Assembly: GCF_000820105.1 (NCBI RefSeq)
Contig: NZ_CDDB01000011.1
Span: forward strand, 107,267-171,266
Reading direction: 5' to 3'
DNA: 64,000 nt
Source: Aeromonas schubertii
GTDB lineage: Bacteria > Pseudomonadota > Gammaproteobacteria > Enterobacterales > Aeromonadaceae
Under the pieces are notes generated by a model. That model was not told where the DNA came from. It was given only the letters and a program-made list of their open reading frames with translations, and made no database searches. How positions within the stretch are numbered: the first letter of the stretch is position 1; the number at the start of each line of letters is the position of its first letter. The position numbers and the translations under genes are program-made. Below are positions 36,243 to 44,734 of this stretch, one piece after another.

Positions 36243-37717
36243 TGTGTCTCTCCTTGGCAGAGTTGTTCGATACGGGTGCGGTAGGTGGCGAAGATCTGCT
36301 CCCGGCGCGGACGTCCGTTGGCGGTCAGCAGCCCGGATGCCTCGGTGAGGGGGGCCACCAACCAGTGGTGAATGCGGGCATAGTCGGGCAGTCGCTCGTT
36401 GAGACGCTCCACCTGCTGCGCCAGGGCGCCCTCCATGCCGGGCATGGGGTGCAGCAGGGCCACGTTATGGGTCAGGCCGTCGCCGAAGACCACGCAGCGG
36501 GCGATGGCCGGCTCGAGCTGGGCCTCGGCCTCGATCCACTCGGGGGAGAAGTTGCGGCCAAAGGCGGTGATCTGCACGTTCTTCTTGCGCCCCGTGATGG
36601 TGAGGAATCCCTCCTCGTCGAACTGGCCCAGATCCCCGGTGGCGATGGGGCCGCACTGGGGAGGGTCGCCCAGATAACCCAGCATGGTGGCCCCTTCGAC
36701 CAGCACCTCCCCATCGGGTGCCAGGGTCACGTGGCAGTGGGGCAGCACGCGTCCGACGCTGCCGATACGATCGCAACCCGGCTCATTCAAGGCGACCACA
36801 GAGCCGCACTCGGAGAGGCCATACCCCTCATAGACGGGAAGCCCCAACTGGCGGGCCGACATCAGCAGGGCAGGGGAGACCTTGCCGCCGCCGACGGCCA
36901 CGAAGCGCAGGCTCCCGGCCAGATGAGTGGCGAGGTGCGGCTGCTGGCGACACAGCCCGACCAGCAGTCGCAAGAGTTCGGGCACCAGCACCAGGCTGTG
37001 GGGGCGCTCTCTCATCAACAGGGCGGTGAAGCGGCCGGGCTCCAGGGTGCTGGAGCCGGTAAACCCCACCTCACTCAAGGAAGGGAGTGTGCTCTGGGCT
37101 CCCATCAGCAGCGGCACATAGAGGCCGGTGAGGTTCTCGAGCAGGGTCGTCAGCGGCAGCAGGGTGAGGTGGCGCACCACCCCGCTCGGGGCGACCCGGC
37201 TGGCCAGAGAGGTACAGACTGCCTCCAGCAAGGGTTGGGAGAGGCAGACTCCCTTGGGCTGGCCCGTGGTGCCCGAGGTATAGGTGATCTTGACCGTGCC
37301 GTCCGGCACCGGGGGGGCTGTGATGGCTCGGCGCAGCAAGGGGTAGCCCTCACACTGCTCGAGCCGCCAGCCGGCCCGGCGCTCGCTGAGCTGCGATGCC
37401 GCTTGAGCATCGCTCACCGCCAGGGCATCGGCCCCGCTGCTCTCGAGCAGCCAGGCCTGCTGGCTCTTTGAGAAGAAGCCCGGGACCGGTATCGACACTA
37501 TGCCGGCCTGCAGGCAGGCGAGATCGAGCAGGGCCCAGGGCAGGCCGTTGTCCCGGGCGATGGCGAGGCGTTGCACCCCGGCGTCGGTCAGTGCCATGGC
37601 CAGGCTGGCGATCCCTTGTTCCAACTGGCGGTAGGTGAGGCTCTGTCCACCATCGCACAGGGCGATGCGATCGGGGTGGGACAGCGCCGTGGTCCGGATC
37701 CGGGTCAGCAGGGTCAT
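36239..37717 (-). CDS. AMP-forming acyl/aryl ligase (ANL superfamily)
   Basis: A 492-residue adenylating enzyme. Motifs: A3 ITYTSGTTGQPKGVCL, A5 YEGYGLSECG, A7 IATGDLGQ and A8 ITGRKKNVQITAFGRNFSP. The A10 motif, usually xxGKxxR with the catalytic lysine, reads LTANGRPRREQI, so arginine replaces lysine. That could lower or change adenylation. The middle region resembles long-chain acyl-CoA synthetases. The ATG at 37717 overlaps the stop of the hemolysin-family gene and the stop overlaps the next start, so three genes are translationally coupled. The substrate is unknown; a fatty acid is plausible. Confidence 0.85.
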   Translation of the reverse strand: MTLLTRIRTTALSHPDRIALCDGGQSLTYRQLEQGIASLAMALTDAGVQRLAIARDNGLPWALLDLACLQAGIVSIPVPGFFSKSQQAWLLESSGADALAVSDAQAASQLSERRAGWRLEQCEGYPLLRRAITAPPVPDGTVKITYTSGTTGQPKGVCLSQPLLEAVCTSLASRVAPSGVVRHLTLLPLTTLLENLTGLYVPLLMGAQSTLPSLSEVGFTGSSTLEPGRFTALLMRERPHSLVLVPELLRLLVGLCRQQPHLATHLAGSLRFVAVGGGKVSPALLMSARQLGLPVYEGYGLSECGSVVALNEPGCDRIGSVGRVLPHCHVTLAPDGEVLVEGATMLGYLGDPPQCGPIATGDLGQFDEEGFLTITGRKKNVQITAFGRNFSPEWIEAEAQLEPAIARCVVFGDGLTHNVALLHPMPGMEGALAQQVERLNERLPDYARIHHWLVAPLTEASGLLTANGRPRREQIFATYRTRIEQLCQGETQ

Positions 37718-38355
37718 GAGAGGGCACTCCTGGCCAGGGGGAAGAGGGGCGGCATGGGGGCGAACAGGCCGAGCAGCAGGGAGTGGTTGGCCAGCACCCG
37801 GCGGCCGAGGCCGAGATCGCCGACCATCACCCTGGGCTTGCAGTGGTAGTAGTGACCCCAAGCGCTGGCCTCTTCCCCCATCCGCTCGGGCAGGGCAGTG
37901 GCGAGCTCGACCGGGTTTAACTGCAGGCGGGTGAAGCTGTTGCGAAGGCGCGCCGTACCGGTAAAGACCACATAGTCGAGGGCGTTCTCGCACAACAGCT
38001 TGCACAGGGCCGCAAACATGATGCGGGCGTGACCCGGCTCGGCGCAGGCGAAGTTGCCCACCTCGACCAGTCGGTCGCGCCGGGTGGTGATCCCAAGACG
38101 CTCGGCGATCACCGCCTCGATGGGAGCGTCCAGATAGCGTTCGAGATAGAGGGGGGCCGTGGCCAGACTCAGACCACAGGCACCGACCAGGGAGTCGTCG
38201 GCCCGGTAGAGAGCGATGAGCGTGGGCAGAAAATGGGGAATGGTGGCGTCGAACTCGCGGGCATAGGCTGTCTGGATATAGCCTTGCAGGCGACCGATCT
38301 CGTCGGGGGTGTCGGCGATGACGAGACGATAGGGGGCCTGGATCTCTGAAGGCAT
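37714..38355 (-). CDS. 'Thermostable hemolysin' family protein (T_hemolysin)
   Basis: A 213-residue protein of the family first named after the Vibrio parahaemolyticus delta-VPH 'thermostable hemolysin'. Conserved segments: IQTAYAREFDATIPHFLPTL, VGACGLSLATAPLYLERYLD and RDRLVEVGNFACAEPGHARI. The sequence has no signal peptide and no pore-forming features; its layout resembles GNAT or autoinducer-synthase-like acyltransferases, so acyl transfer is more likely than hemolysis (inference). It is the first gene of the operon and lies 46 bases downstream of a PmrA/QseB-type box. The ATG at 38355 is preceded by GAGGAG. Confidence 0.83.
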   Translation of the reverse strand: MPSEIQAPYRLVIADTPDEIGRLQGYIQTAYAREFDATIPHFLPTLIALYRADDSLVGACGLSLATAPLYLERYLDAPIEAVIAERLGITTRRDRLVEVGNFACAEPGHARIMFAALCKLLCENALDYVVFTGTARLRNSFTRLQLNPVELATALPERMGEEASAWGHYYHCKPRVMVGDLGLGRRVLANHSLLLGLFAPMPPLFPLARSALS

Positions 38356-38400
38356 GGTGGGCTCCTCACTGGGTCGATGAGGAGAGGGTGACAGGCCATT

Positions 38401-38417
38401 CTTAAGAAGGACTTAAG
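38401..38417 (-). promoter_or_regulatory. PmrA/QseB-type response-regulator box
   Basis: CTTAAG-AAGGA-CTTAAG, an exact direct repeat with a 5-base spacer. This matches the published PmrA box form (YTTAAK-N5-YTTAAK). It is 46-62 bases upstream of the first gene of the operon, and the operon is followed by a QseB/PmrA-type two-component pair. I saw no second copy of the spaced repeat in the window. Confidence 0.7.
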
Positions 38418-38437
38418 CGCGGTGAGATGCCCAATGG

Positions 38438-38463
38438 AAGAGGCGCCGCAGCGCCCCTTTTTC
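38438..38463. terminator. Possible terminator hairpin
   Basis: AAGAGGCGC and GCGCCCCTT form a hairpin with a CGCA loop and one mismatch, ending in a T run on the plus strand. It lies at the end of the minus-strand gene at 38462-39046, where its orientation is wrong for a strong terminator; it may act weakly in both directions. Confidence 0.3.
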
Positions 38464-39046
38464 AACTCTCTTTTTTCTCTTTCTTCTTGCGCTCGGGCAG
38501 CGGCTTGCCATCCCGGGCGATCACCTTGCCCGCCTCGAAGCAGATCTGGGCGGCCAGCTCCTCGAGGTCGGCGGCCTTGGCGTCGCTGCCTACCGCATAG
38601 CGCCAGTTGACCACAGTGATCTTCTCGGCGATGGGGGTCTGGGCCACCAGCGGCTCACGCCACCCTTGCCCCATATGGGCCACCAGTACCCCGTCACGCA
38701 GCAGCTCACCGACGATCTCTCTGGTCGGCTCGCCCTTGCCATAGGTGAGCCCCTGGGGATGCTTCTTGCCGGCCAGCGGGGCATCGCTGGCCGGGATGAG
38801 GCGGGTGCGCACGACCCACTTGGGCTGCTTCTGATCCTTGCCGAGCGGCTTGCCCACCTGATACTCGTTGACCTTGATCGCCTTGATGAGCTGGTTGGTA
38901 AACTCCTTGGTCAGCGCAGCCTGCTCCGGGGCATTGGCATCGGTCTGGATCGGGGCCAGATACCAGGTGGCGGCCAGGGCCGACTGGCCCAATAGCAGTG
39001 TGGCCAGCAGCAGGCCGAAGAGAGTCTTAATCGAATTTCGCATCAT
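38462..39046 (-). CDS. Hypothetical secreted protein
   Basis: A 194-residue protein with a signal peptide (about residues 1-25, IKTLFGLLLATLLLGQSALA) and a basic C-terminus ending PERKKKEKKES. The body (WYLAPIQTDANAPEQAALTK, WVVRTRLIPASDAPLAGKKH) matches no family that I can name. The ATG at 39046 overlaps the MATE gene stop as ATGA, so the two are probably co-transcribed; a second ATG follows directly. Confidence 0.7.
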   Translation of the reverse strand: MMRNSIKTLFGLLLATLLLGQSALAATWYLAPIQTDANAPEQAALTKEFTNQLIKAIKVNEYQVGKPLGKDQKQPKWVVRTRLIPASDAPLAGKKHPQGLTYGKGEPTREIVGELLRDGVLVAHMGQGWREPLVAQTPIAEKITVVNWRYAVGSDAKAADLEELAAQICFEAGKVIARDGKPLPERKKKEKKES

Positions 39047-40389
39047 GATTCCACCAAGAGTTTGTTTTGCCAGCGTCGGCTGCGCCAGCGCCAGTACATG
39101 GCCAGGCCGCGAACCCATTCGTCGCAGGCCAGTGCCAGCCAGATGCCGACCAGTCCATGACCCTGCATGATACCGAGGAAATAGGCCAGAGGCACGGCAA
39201 TCCCCCACATGGAGATAAGTCCCATGAGCAGAGGGAAACGGGCATCCCCGGTGGCGCGCAGGGCGTTGATCACCACCAGGTTGAAGGTGCGCCCCGGCTC
39301 GAGGATGAGGCTCACCAAAAAGAGCTGCGCCACCTGGTTGACGATATCCGGGTCGTCGGTAAAGAGACCGATCAGCTGACGCCCGCTGAGCGCGGCGGCC
39401 AGCGCGATGAAACAGGTGACGACAAGGCCCAGTTTGAGGCTCTTGAGCAGCTGCCCATAGGCGCGCTCAAACTGTCGGGCACCGGCCAGATGGCCGATGA
39501 TGATCTCGTTGCCAAGGCCGATGGAGAGGCCAAACAGCAGGATGAAGAGACAGATCTGGAAGAAATAGGAGTGGGTCGCCAGCGCCTTGTCGCCGAGCAG
39601 GCCGACGAAGGCGGTCACCACCATGAACTGCAGCATCCAGGAGAGGTTCTCCCCGGCGGCGGGCAAACCGATATGCAGCACCTTGCCCAGCATCTCCCGG
39701 CTCGGGCGCAGGATGTCGCGGGGAATGAGGCGGATGCCGGTCTTGCGGGCCACCAGCCAGACTAGCAGGACCACCCCGACCAGGCGGCCGACGACCGTGC
39801 TGATGGCGACCCCGGCCACCCCCATCTCGGGCAGGCCGAACCAGCCGTAGAGCAGCAGCAGGTTGCCGGCGAAGGTGATGAGGTTGACCAGCAGGGTGAC
39901 GTACATGGCCTCCCGGGTATGGCCGTGGGCGCGCAGGGTGGCGGCCAGACAGAGCGCCGCCGCCTCGGGCAGCAGACACAGGCCGATGATCTGTAAATAG
40001 AGACGACCGTCGTCCATCAGATCTGCCGGCAGGTTCATCAGCGCCAGTATGGGATTGGCGCCGCCCATGACCCCCACGGCGGCCACCAGGCCAACCAGCA
40101 GGTTGAAGGCGATGGCGGAGTGGATCACCACCCGGGCCTTCTCCCTGTCGCCGGCACCCAGATACTGGGTGATCACCACGCTGGTGCCGATGCTGACGAA
40201 GCTGAACAGGGTGATGGCGAGGTCGAAGACCTGGTTGCCCACGGCCAGGGCGGCCACGCCCCGGTAGGAGACGTGCCCCACCATGAAGGTGTTGAGGGCC
40301 CCGGTAAGAAAGTGCAGGGCGAGATCGATAAAGAGGGGCCAGGTGAGGGAGAAGAGGGTTCCCGGGCCCCGCTCGGAATGGCTTTGCAT
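39043..40389 (-). CDS. MATE-family efflux transporter
   Basis: A 448-residue membrane protein with about 12 hydrophobic segments in two similar halves, typical of cation-coupled multidrug and toxic compound exporters: LFSLTWPLFIDLALHFLTGA and NTFMVGHVSYRGVAALAVGN at the start, and HIGLPAAGENLSWMLQFMVV at the beginning of the second half. I start at the ATG at 40389 (MQSHSERGPGTLFSLTWPLF); the open frame extends 51 bases further without a conserved sequence. The substrate is unknown. Its stop overlaps the start of the downstream secreted-protein gene. Confidence 0.88.
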   Translation of the reverse strand: MQSHSERGPGTLFSLTWPLFIDLALHFLTGALNTFMVGHVSYRGVAALAVGNQVFDLAITLFSFVSIGTSVVITQYLGAGDREKARVVIHSAIAFNLLVGLVAAVGVMGGANPILALMNLPADLMDDGRLYLQIIGLCLLPEAAALCLAATLRAHGHTREAMYVTLLVNLITFAGNLLLLYGWFGLPEMGVAGVAISTVVGRLVGVVLLVWLVARKTGIRLIPRDILRPSREMLGKVLHIGLPAAGENLSWMLQFMVVTAFVGLLGDKALATHSYFFQICLFILLFGLSIGLGNEIIIGHLAGARQFERAYGQLLKSLKLGLVVTCFIALAAALSGRQLIGLFTDDPDIVNQVAQLFLVSLILEPGRTFNLVVINALRATGDARFPLLMGLISMWGIAVPLAYFLGIMQGHGLVGIWLALACDEWVRGLAMYWRWRSRRWQNKLLVES

Positions 40390-40459
40390 CGGTGTTCCAC
40401 GGCTACGGAAGGGCCGGTAGGGCCCTCCACGGTGCGCCATTTAACACCAAGGGGCCGGG

Positions 40460-42226
40460 TCACGCAATCGTGGTGGCCAGGCTCACCTCCCGTTCCTCCT
40501 GCTCGGGATCGGTCTCGGCCAGGGGCAGCGTCTCCTCGGCGGAGCGGTAGCAGCGGGTCATGCGCAGGGCCTGATAGATGTCGGGGCAGAGCAGGATCCC
40601 ATCCTCGCCAACTCGCACCCCGGCCTGGCGGAACCAGTGACTGAGCTGGCCGTGGCGACCGGCCATCACCATGTGAATGCCCCGTCGTTTCAGCTCCTGG
40701 TGCAGCTCTCCCACCATGCTCATGACGCTGATGTCCTGATGGGTAAAGCAGGCCACGGCATCGATCACCAGGCAGCGGGGACCGTGCGGGTCTTGCACCA
40801 GCAGTGCCAGCACTCGCCGCTTGAAGTAGGGGGCATTGAAGTAGGTGAGCGGCGAGTTGAAGCGATAGACCAGGATGCCGGGAACCCCCTTCACCTGCTC
40901 GTTGTTGCCTATGGTGCGCACCACCCCCTCTTCATCGGTGCCGAGCAGCTGGTCCGTGGGGCGCATCACGTTGCGCAGGAACTGGAACAGGCCGAGCAGC
41001 ACCGCCAGGGTGATGCCGGGGATCACCCCCATGGTGAGGACGCTGACAAAGGTGGTGAGCGCCAGCCAGAAGGCGGATCGGTCCGAGTGGCGCAGGGCCC
41101 ACAGGCCGCGAAAGTCGGTCAGTGAGAGAGAGGCCATCACCAGCACCACACCGAGGGCCGCGGTGGGGATGTACTGCAGGGGCTCGGTGAGAGTAAAGGT
41201 AACCAGGGCGATCACCGCCGCAGCGATGATGGAGACCAGCTGGCTCTTGCCGCCGTTGGCGTCGTTGACCGCGGTGCGCGAGTCGGCTCCGCTGATGGCG
41301 AATCCCTGGGATGCGGCGGCGGCCAGGTTGGCCATGCCAAGGGCCCGGAACTCCTGATCCGCATCGATCTCGTAGCCGTTCCTGGCGGCAAAGCTGCGGG
41401 CGGTGAGCATCATGGAGACGAAGCTCACCATGGCGAGGTTCAGGGCCGGCAGCACCAGCTCACGCAGCAGACCGGGGGGAAACTCGGGCAGTTGCAGGTC
41501 GGGAATGCCGGAGGGGACATGGCCTATGGTCTTGATGCCAAATTGCCCCAGGGTGCCGGCCCAGACCAGCAGGCCGGCGCCGGCCAGAGCCAGCATGGTG
41601 GCGGGCCAGTGGGGGCGCAGCCGCCGGCAGACGAGCAGCAGTAGCAGGGTGAAGAGGCTCATGGCCAGGGTCGGCAGGTGGCTTTGGGAGAGGTAGCCTG
41701 GGCTCCCTGCCAGTCGCTCGATGAGGTACTTCTCGCTGAAGGTGAAGCCGAAGATCTTGGAGAGCTGTCCCACCATGATGGTGATCGCCACGCCGTTAAG
41801 CAGCCCCATCAGGATGGGGCGCGACAGAAAGTCGGCCAGCACACCCAGCTTGAAGCGGCTGGCCACCAGGCACCAGACACCGGTCATGGCGGTCATGGTC
41901 ATCACCAACTGCCAGTGTTTGGTGGGATCCCCGGCGGCCAGGGGGGTGACCACGGCGGCGATGACGGCGCAGGTGGCGGCATCGGGCCCCACGATCAGTT
42001 GGCGTGAGGTGCCAAAGAGGGCGTAGACCATCATCGGCAGGATACAGGAGTAGAGTCCCACCACGGCACCGACGCCGGCCAGCTCGGCATAGGCGATGGC
42101 GACGGGAAGGGCGACCGCGGCCACCGAGAGGCCGGCGCGACAATCGGGGGCAAGCCAGCTGCGCTCGTAGCGGAGCAGAGCGGCGAGGCCGGGCATCCAG
42201 CGGGCCAGAGAGAAGAAATCGCGCAT
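40460..42226 (-). CDS. SulP-family anion transporter with STAS domain
   Basis: A 588-residue protein: about 12-14 membrane segments (VAAVALPVAIAYAELAGVGA and the SulP signature region near LFGTSRQLIVGPDAATCAVI) and a cytoplasmic STAS domain (about residues 440-560, VYRFNSPLTYFNAPYFKRRV, CLVIDAVACFTHQDISVMSM). Such proteins move sulfate, bicarbonate or dicarboxylates; the sequence alone does not decide which. No carbonic anhydrase or sulfate-assimilation gene is adjacent. The ATG at 42226 is preceded by AAAGGGTT. Confidence 0.92.
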   Translation of the reverse strand: MRDFFSLARWMPGLAALLRYERSWLAPDCRAGLSVAAVALPVAIAYAELAGVGAVVGLYSCILPMMVYALFGTSRQLIVGPDAATCAVIAAVVTPLAAGDPTKHWQLVMTMTAMTGVWCLVASRFKLGVLADFLSRPILMGLLNGVAITIMVGQLSKIFGFTFSEKYLIERLAGSPGYLSQSHLPTLAMSLFTLLLLLVCRRLRPHWPATMLALAGAGLLVWAGTLGQFGIKTIGHVPSGIPDLQLPEFPPGLLRELVLPALNLAMVSFVSMMLTARSFAARNGYEIDADQEFRALGMANLAAAASQGFAISGADSRTAVNDANGGKSQLVSIIAAAVIALVTFTLTEPLQYIPTAALGVVLVMASLSLTDFRGLWALRHSDRSAFWLALTTFVSVLTMGVIPGITLAVLLGLFQFLRNVMRPTDQLLGTDEEGVVRTIGNNEQVKGVPGILVYRFNSPLTYFNAPYFKRRVLALLVQDPHGPRCLVIDAVACFTHQDISVMSMVGELHQELKRRGIHMVMAGRHGQLSHWFRQAGVRVGEDGILLCPDIYQALRMTRCYRSAEETLPLAETDPEQEEREVSLATTIA

Positions 42227-42294
42227 AGTGAACCCTTTGAAACTACAGCTTTTTCAAGTGTGCCCAAAGAGGTAACAGAAATGCAATGCCGCCC

Positions 42295-42864
42295 TCACTG
42301 GGCGGGCCAGAGGACTCGCAACCTGGGCCAGAGGTGTAGCCACCCTTTTTCCGTGACGCGCCGGTTGAAGATGGCGGGATCCTGACGGCAGAGGGGGTTG
42401 GGGGCGACCACCAGGCTCCAGTTGTGGGAAAGGCCGTGGGGAGCCACCAGGGTCAGGCTGTCGTCCGGCGCCAGTCGGACTCCGACGCAGGTGGGGAGCT
42501 CGACCCAGTGGGAGAGGGCGGCGAGGCTGCTCTCGAACGGGGGGAGGTGCTGACGGCGGTGCATCCGCGCCTGGTTGCGTACCTCCCAGCATTGGGCGGG
42601 CCAGAGGGCCTGGATGCGGATCTGGTGCTCGGCTTCCCGCTGACCCTCGGGGTCGCTCGGGTCGAGGTAGATGAGATCGATGTCGTTCAAGGGGGTGGGA
42701 GTGGGGTGTCCGTGCAGGTGATCCCAGATGAGGTTGCGCACGAAGCCTGCCCCCAGATACCAGTCGGGCAGATTGAGCGTACGGGCCGCCCGCAGACAGC
42801 CCAGATGCAGGGGGGAGGCGAGCAGGAGTTGGCGAGTGAGGGCAAAGAGATCACTGCTTGGCAT
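42295..42864 (-). CDS. Nucleotidyltransferase-like family protein (DUF925 type)
   Basis: A 189-residue protein resembling the bacterial nucleotidyltransferase-like family PF06042: LNLPDWYLGAGFVRNLIWDH, then NDIDLIYLDPSDPEGQREAE with the paired acidic residues, and RMHRRQHLPPFES. The natural substrate of the family is not known to me. The start overlaps the preceding GNAT-like gene by 14 bases, suggesting co-translation. Confidence 0.8.
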   Translation of the reverse strand: MPSSDLFALTRQLLLASPLHLGCLRAARTLNLPDWYLGAGFVRNLIWDHLHGHPTPTPLNDIDLIYLDPSDPEGQREAEHQIRIQALWPAQCWEVRNQARMHRRQHLPPFESSLAALSHWVELPTCVGVRLAPDDSLTLVAPHGLSHNWSLVVAPNPLCRQDPAIFNRRVTEKGWLHLWPRLRVLWPAQ

Positions 42865-43111
42865 AACGACTCAGCCACACCTCGATATAGCTGCAGGTGG
42901 GCACTATCTTGAGCCCCTCGCTCTGGGTCCAGTTGTAGAAGGCGCGGGCGAGCTGGTCGGCTACACCGGCGCTGCGAGCCTCGGGAGGGACGAAGGTGTT
43001 GAAGGCCTCCACCGTCGATGCATCGATACGGCGATAGCGCAGTCTGGACTCCTGGCCTTCGACGACACAGACAAACTGGCGTTGATCCTGCTGGTGGACG
43101 ATCTCGTTCAT
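42851..43111 (-). CDS. GCN5-related N-acetyltransferase, short (YjdJ-like)
   Basis: An 86-residue protein of the short GNAT class: EGQESRLRYRRIDASTVEAF, VPPEARSAGVADQLARAFYN (the acetyl-CoA pyrophosphate-binding turn) and IVPTCSYIEVWLSRYA. Too small for a full GNAT; such proteins bind acetyl-CoA and may modify small metabolites or detoxify acetyl groups. It overlaps the downstream nucleotidyltransferase-like gene. Confidence 0.82.
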   Translation of the reverse strand: MNEIVHQQDQRQFVCVVEGQESRLRYRRIDASTVEAFNTFVPPEARSAGVADQLARAFYNWTQSEGLKIVPTCSYIEVWLSRYAKQ

Positions 43112-43174
43112 CGGGTTTCCCTCGAGTTGGCTCGGTTACGCAAAGCATGGTCGCTTGGGGCGAGCAAGTCCATC

Positions 43175-43474
43175 TCAGAGCGGCTCCTGTTCACTCTCCT
43201 GGCGTTGCATCATCAGGGCCTTGCCTTCGGAGAGGCAGCTCACCACCTTGAAGCGGGCGCTCTTTAGCATGTTGGCCAGGGTCTGACGGGAGACCCCCAT
43301 GGCCACGGCGGCATCCTGCTGCTGCATCCCCTGCAGATCCACCAGGCGCAGGGCCTCGTACTCGTCATCGGCCAGGGTGACCCGCTCCAGCTGGCCCAGG
43401 GGGGTGCCGCTTGGCTTGAAGCAGGGGTGGGCCGGCTGGCCACAGATGTGACGGGGTATGCGGGGTCTGGGCAT
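43175..43474 (-). CDS. DUF134 family DNA-binding protein
   Basis: A 99-residue protein of the DUF134 (UPF0251) family. The N-terminus has a cysteine/histidine-rich stretch (PRHICGQPAHPCFKPSGTPL). A helix-turn-helix follows (LTLADDEYEALRLVDLQGM as VTLADDEYEALRLVDLQGM, then QQDAAVAMGVSRQTLANML), of sigma-70 region-4 type. It often occurs beside metal or dinitrogenase iron-molybdenum-binding-like genes; none is here. Probably a small transcription regulator. Confidence 0.85.
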   Translation of the reverse strand: MPRPRIPRHICGQPAHPCFKPSGTPLGQLERVTLADDEYEALRLVDLQGMQQQDAAVAMGVSRQTLANMLKSARFKVVSCLSEGKALMMQRQESEQEPL

Positions 43475-43533
43475 GAGGCCTCCTTCGATAAACGCGCCTA
43501 TTTAACCCGACCCCGCGGCGCGGTGCAAACGGC

Positions 43534-44724
43534 TTACCAGCAACGCTCCAGGAGGGTCAGCAGCTCCTCCCGATCGGCATCCTTGCGATTAAACAGCAGG
43601 GCGCCGTCATTGATGGCGAGATCCCGGATCTCCACCAGCAGGCTCTGCTCGGTCAGGCCCGCCTCGCGCAGGGTGCGCGGCAACTTGACCCGCTCCCAGA
43701 GCAGATCGCGCAGGCGGCAGAGGGCCGTGATGGCGGCGCGGGGGCGCTCCGAGGGCGGGGTGCCGGCATAGTGTTCGGCATCGGTCAGGGCCAGTAGCAG
43801 TCGGGTCAGGGCCGGGTCTATGCCGGGGCGGTTGTACTCCAGCACCCAGGGGAGGAAGAGGTTCATGCACAGGCCATGGGGCAGGTGGCAGCGGGCACCC
43901 AGGCTGTGACCCAGGGCGTGCACCAGTCCCACCATGGAGTTGGAGAAGGCCATACCGGCCAGGGTCGCCCCCTCGGCCAGGGCCAGACGCAGCTCGGCGT
44001 CATCGGGTTTGTCGAGGATCGCGGGCAGTGCCCTGGCTATTTTCTCGACGGCCATCAGGGCCAGCCCCTGGCTGACCGGGTTGGCGCTGTTGCCAATGAG
44101 GGACTCGATGGCGTGGGTCATGGCATCCATGGCCGTGGCTGCCGTGATGGGCAGCGGCAGTGACAGGGTCAGGCGCGGATCCAGTACCGCCAGGTTGGGG
44201 ATGAGGAAGGGAGAGGTGAAGGGCACCTTGCGTCCGCTCTTCTCGTCACGGATCACCGCCACCAGGGTCACCTCGGAGCCGGTGCCCGCCGTGGTGGGCA
44301 GCACGGCCAGGGGGTTGAGGGGGCGGGTCAGCAGATCGGCCCCCGACCAGGCCAGCAGGTCGTTCTCCTCTCCCATGGAGACCAGAATATTGACCGCCTT
44401 GGCGGTATCGATGACCGAGCCTCCGCCGAGGGCGATAAGGGAGTCGCAACCGAGGCGGCGATAGCGCTCGGCGATGCGCTCGACCACCTGGGTGGAGGAG
44501 TCGGGCGGTACCTCATCCTCGATGGCCAGGGCAACCAGGGCGCCGGCGCCCAGGATGTCGTAGACCTTGTCGGCCAACCCGCTGGCGCGGATCCCCTTGT
44601 CGGTGATGAGCAGGGGGCGTTCGGCGCCGAGGGCGGCCATGGCGGCAGGCAGCTGCTCGATGGCAGACTCCCCCACCAGCAGTTTGACCGGACAGAAGAA
44701 CTCGAAATAGCGGCTGTGATCCAT
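43534..44724 (-). CDS. Iron-containing alcohol dehydrogenase (group III)
   Basis: A 396-residue NAD(P)-dependent alcohol dehydrogenase: dinucleotide-binding GGGSVIDTAKAVNI, LAVLPTTAGTGSEVTLVAVI and the metal-binding histidines in MTHAIESL and HALGHSLGARCHLPHGLCMN. The substrate is not evident; given the operon it may form or use the aldehyde handled by the co-transcribed aldehyde dehydrogenase. It starts 10 bases after the SCP2-like gene with a GGAG ribosome site, and is the last gene of the TetR-controlled operon. Confidence 0.9.
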   Translation of the reverse strand: MDHSRYFEFFCPVKLLVGESAIEQLPAAMAALGAERPLLITDKGIRASGLADKVYDILGAGALVALAIEDEVPPDSSTQVVERIAERYRRLGCDSLIALGGGSVIDTAKAVNILVSMGEENDLLAWSGADLLTRPLNPLAVLPTTAGTGSEVTLVAVIRDEKSGRKVPFTSPFLIPNLAVLDPRLTLSLPLPITAATAMDAMTHAIESLIGNSANPVSQGLALMAVEKIARALPAILDKPDDAELRLALAEGATLAGMAFSNSMVGLVHALGHSLGARCHLPHGLCMNLFLPWVLEYNRPGIDPALTRLLLALTDAEHYAGTPPSERPRAAITALCRLRDLLWERVKLPRTLREAGLTEQSLLVEIRDLAINDGALLFNRKDADREELLTLLERCW

Positions 44725-44734
44725 GGTGAACTCC

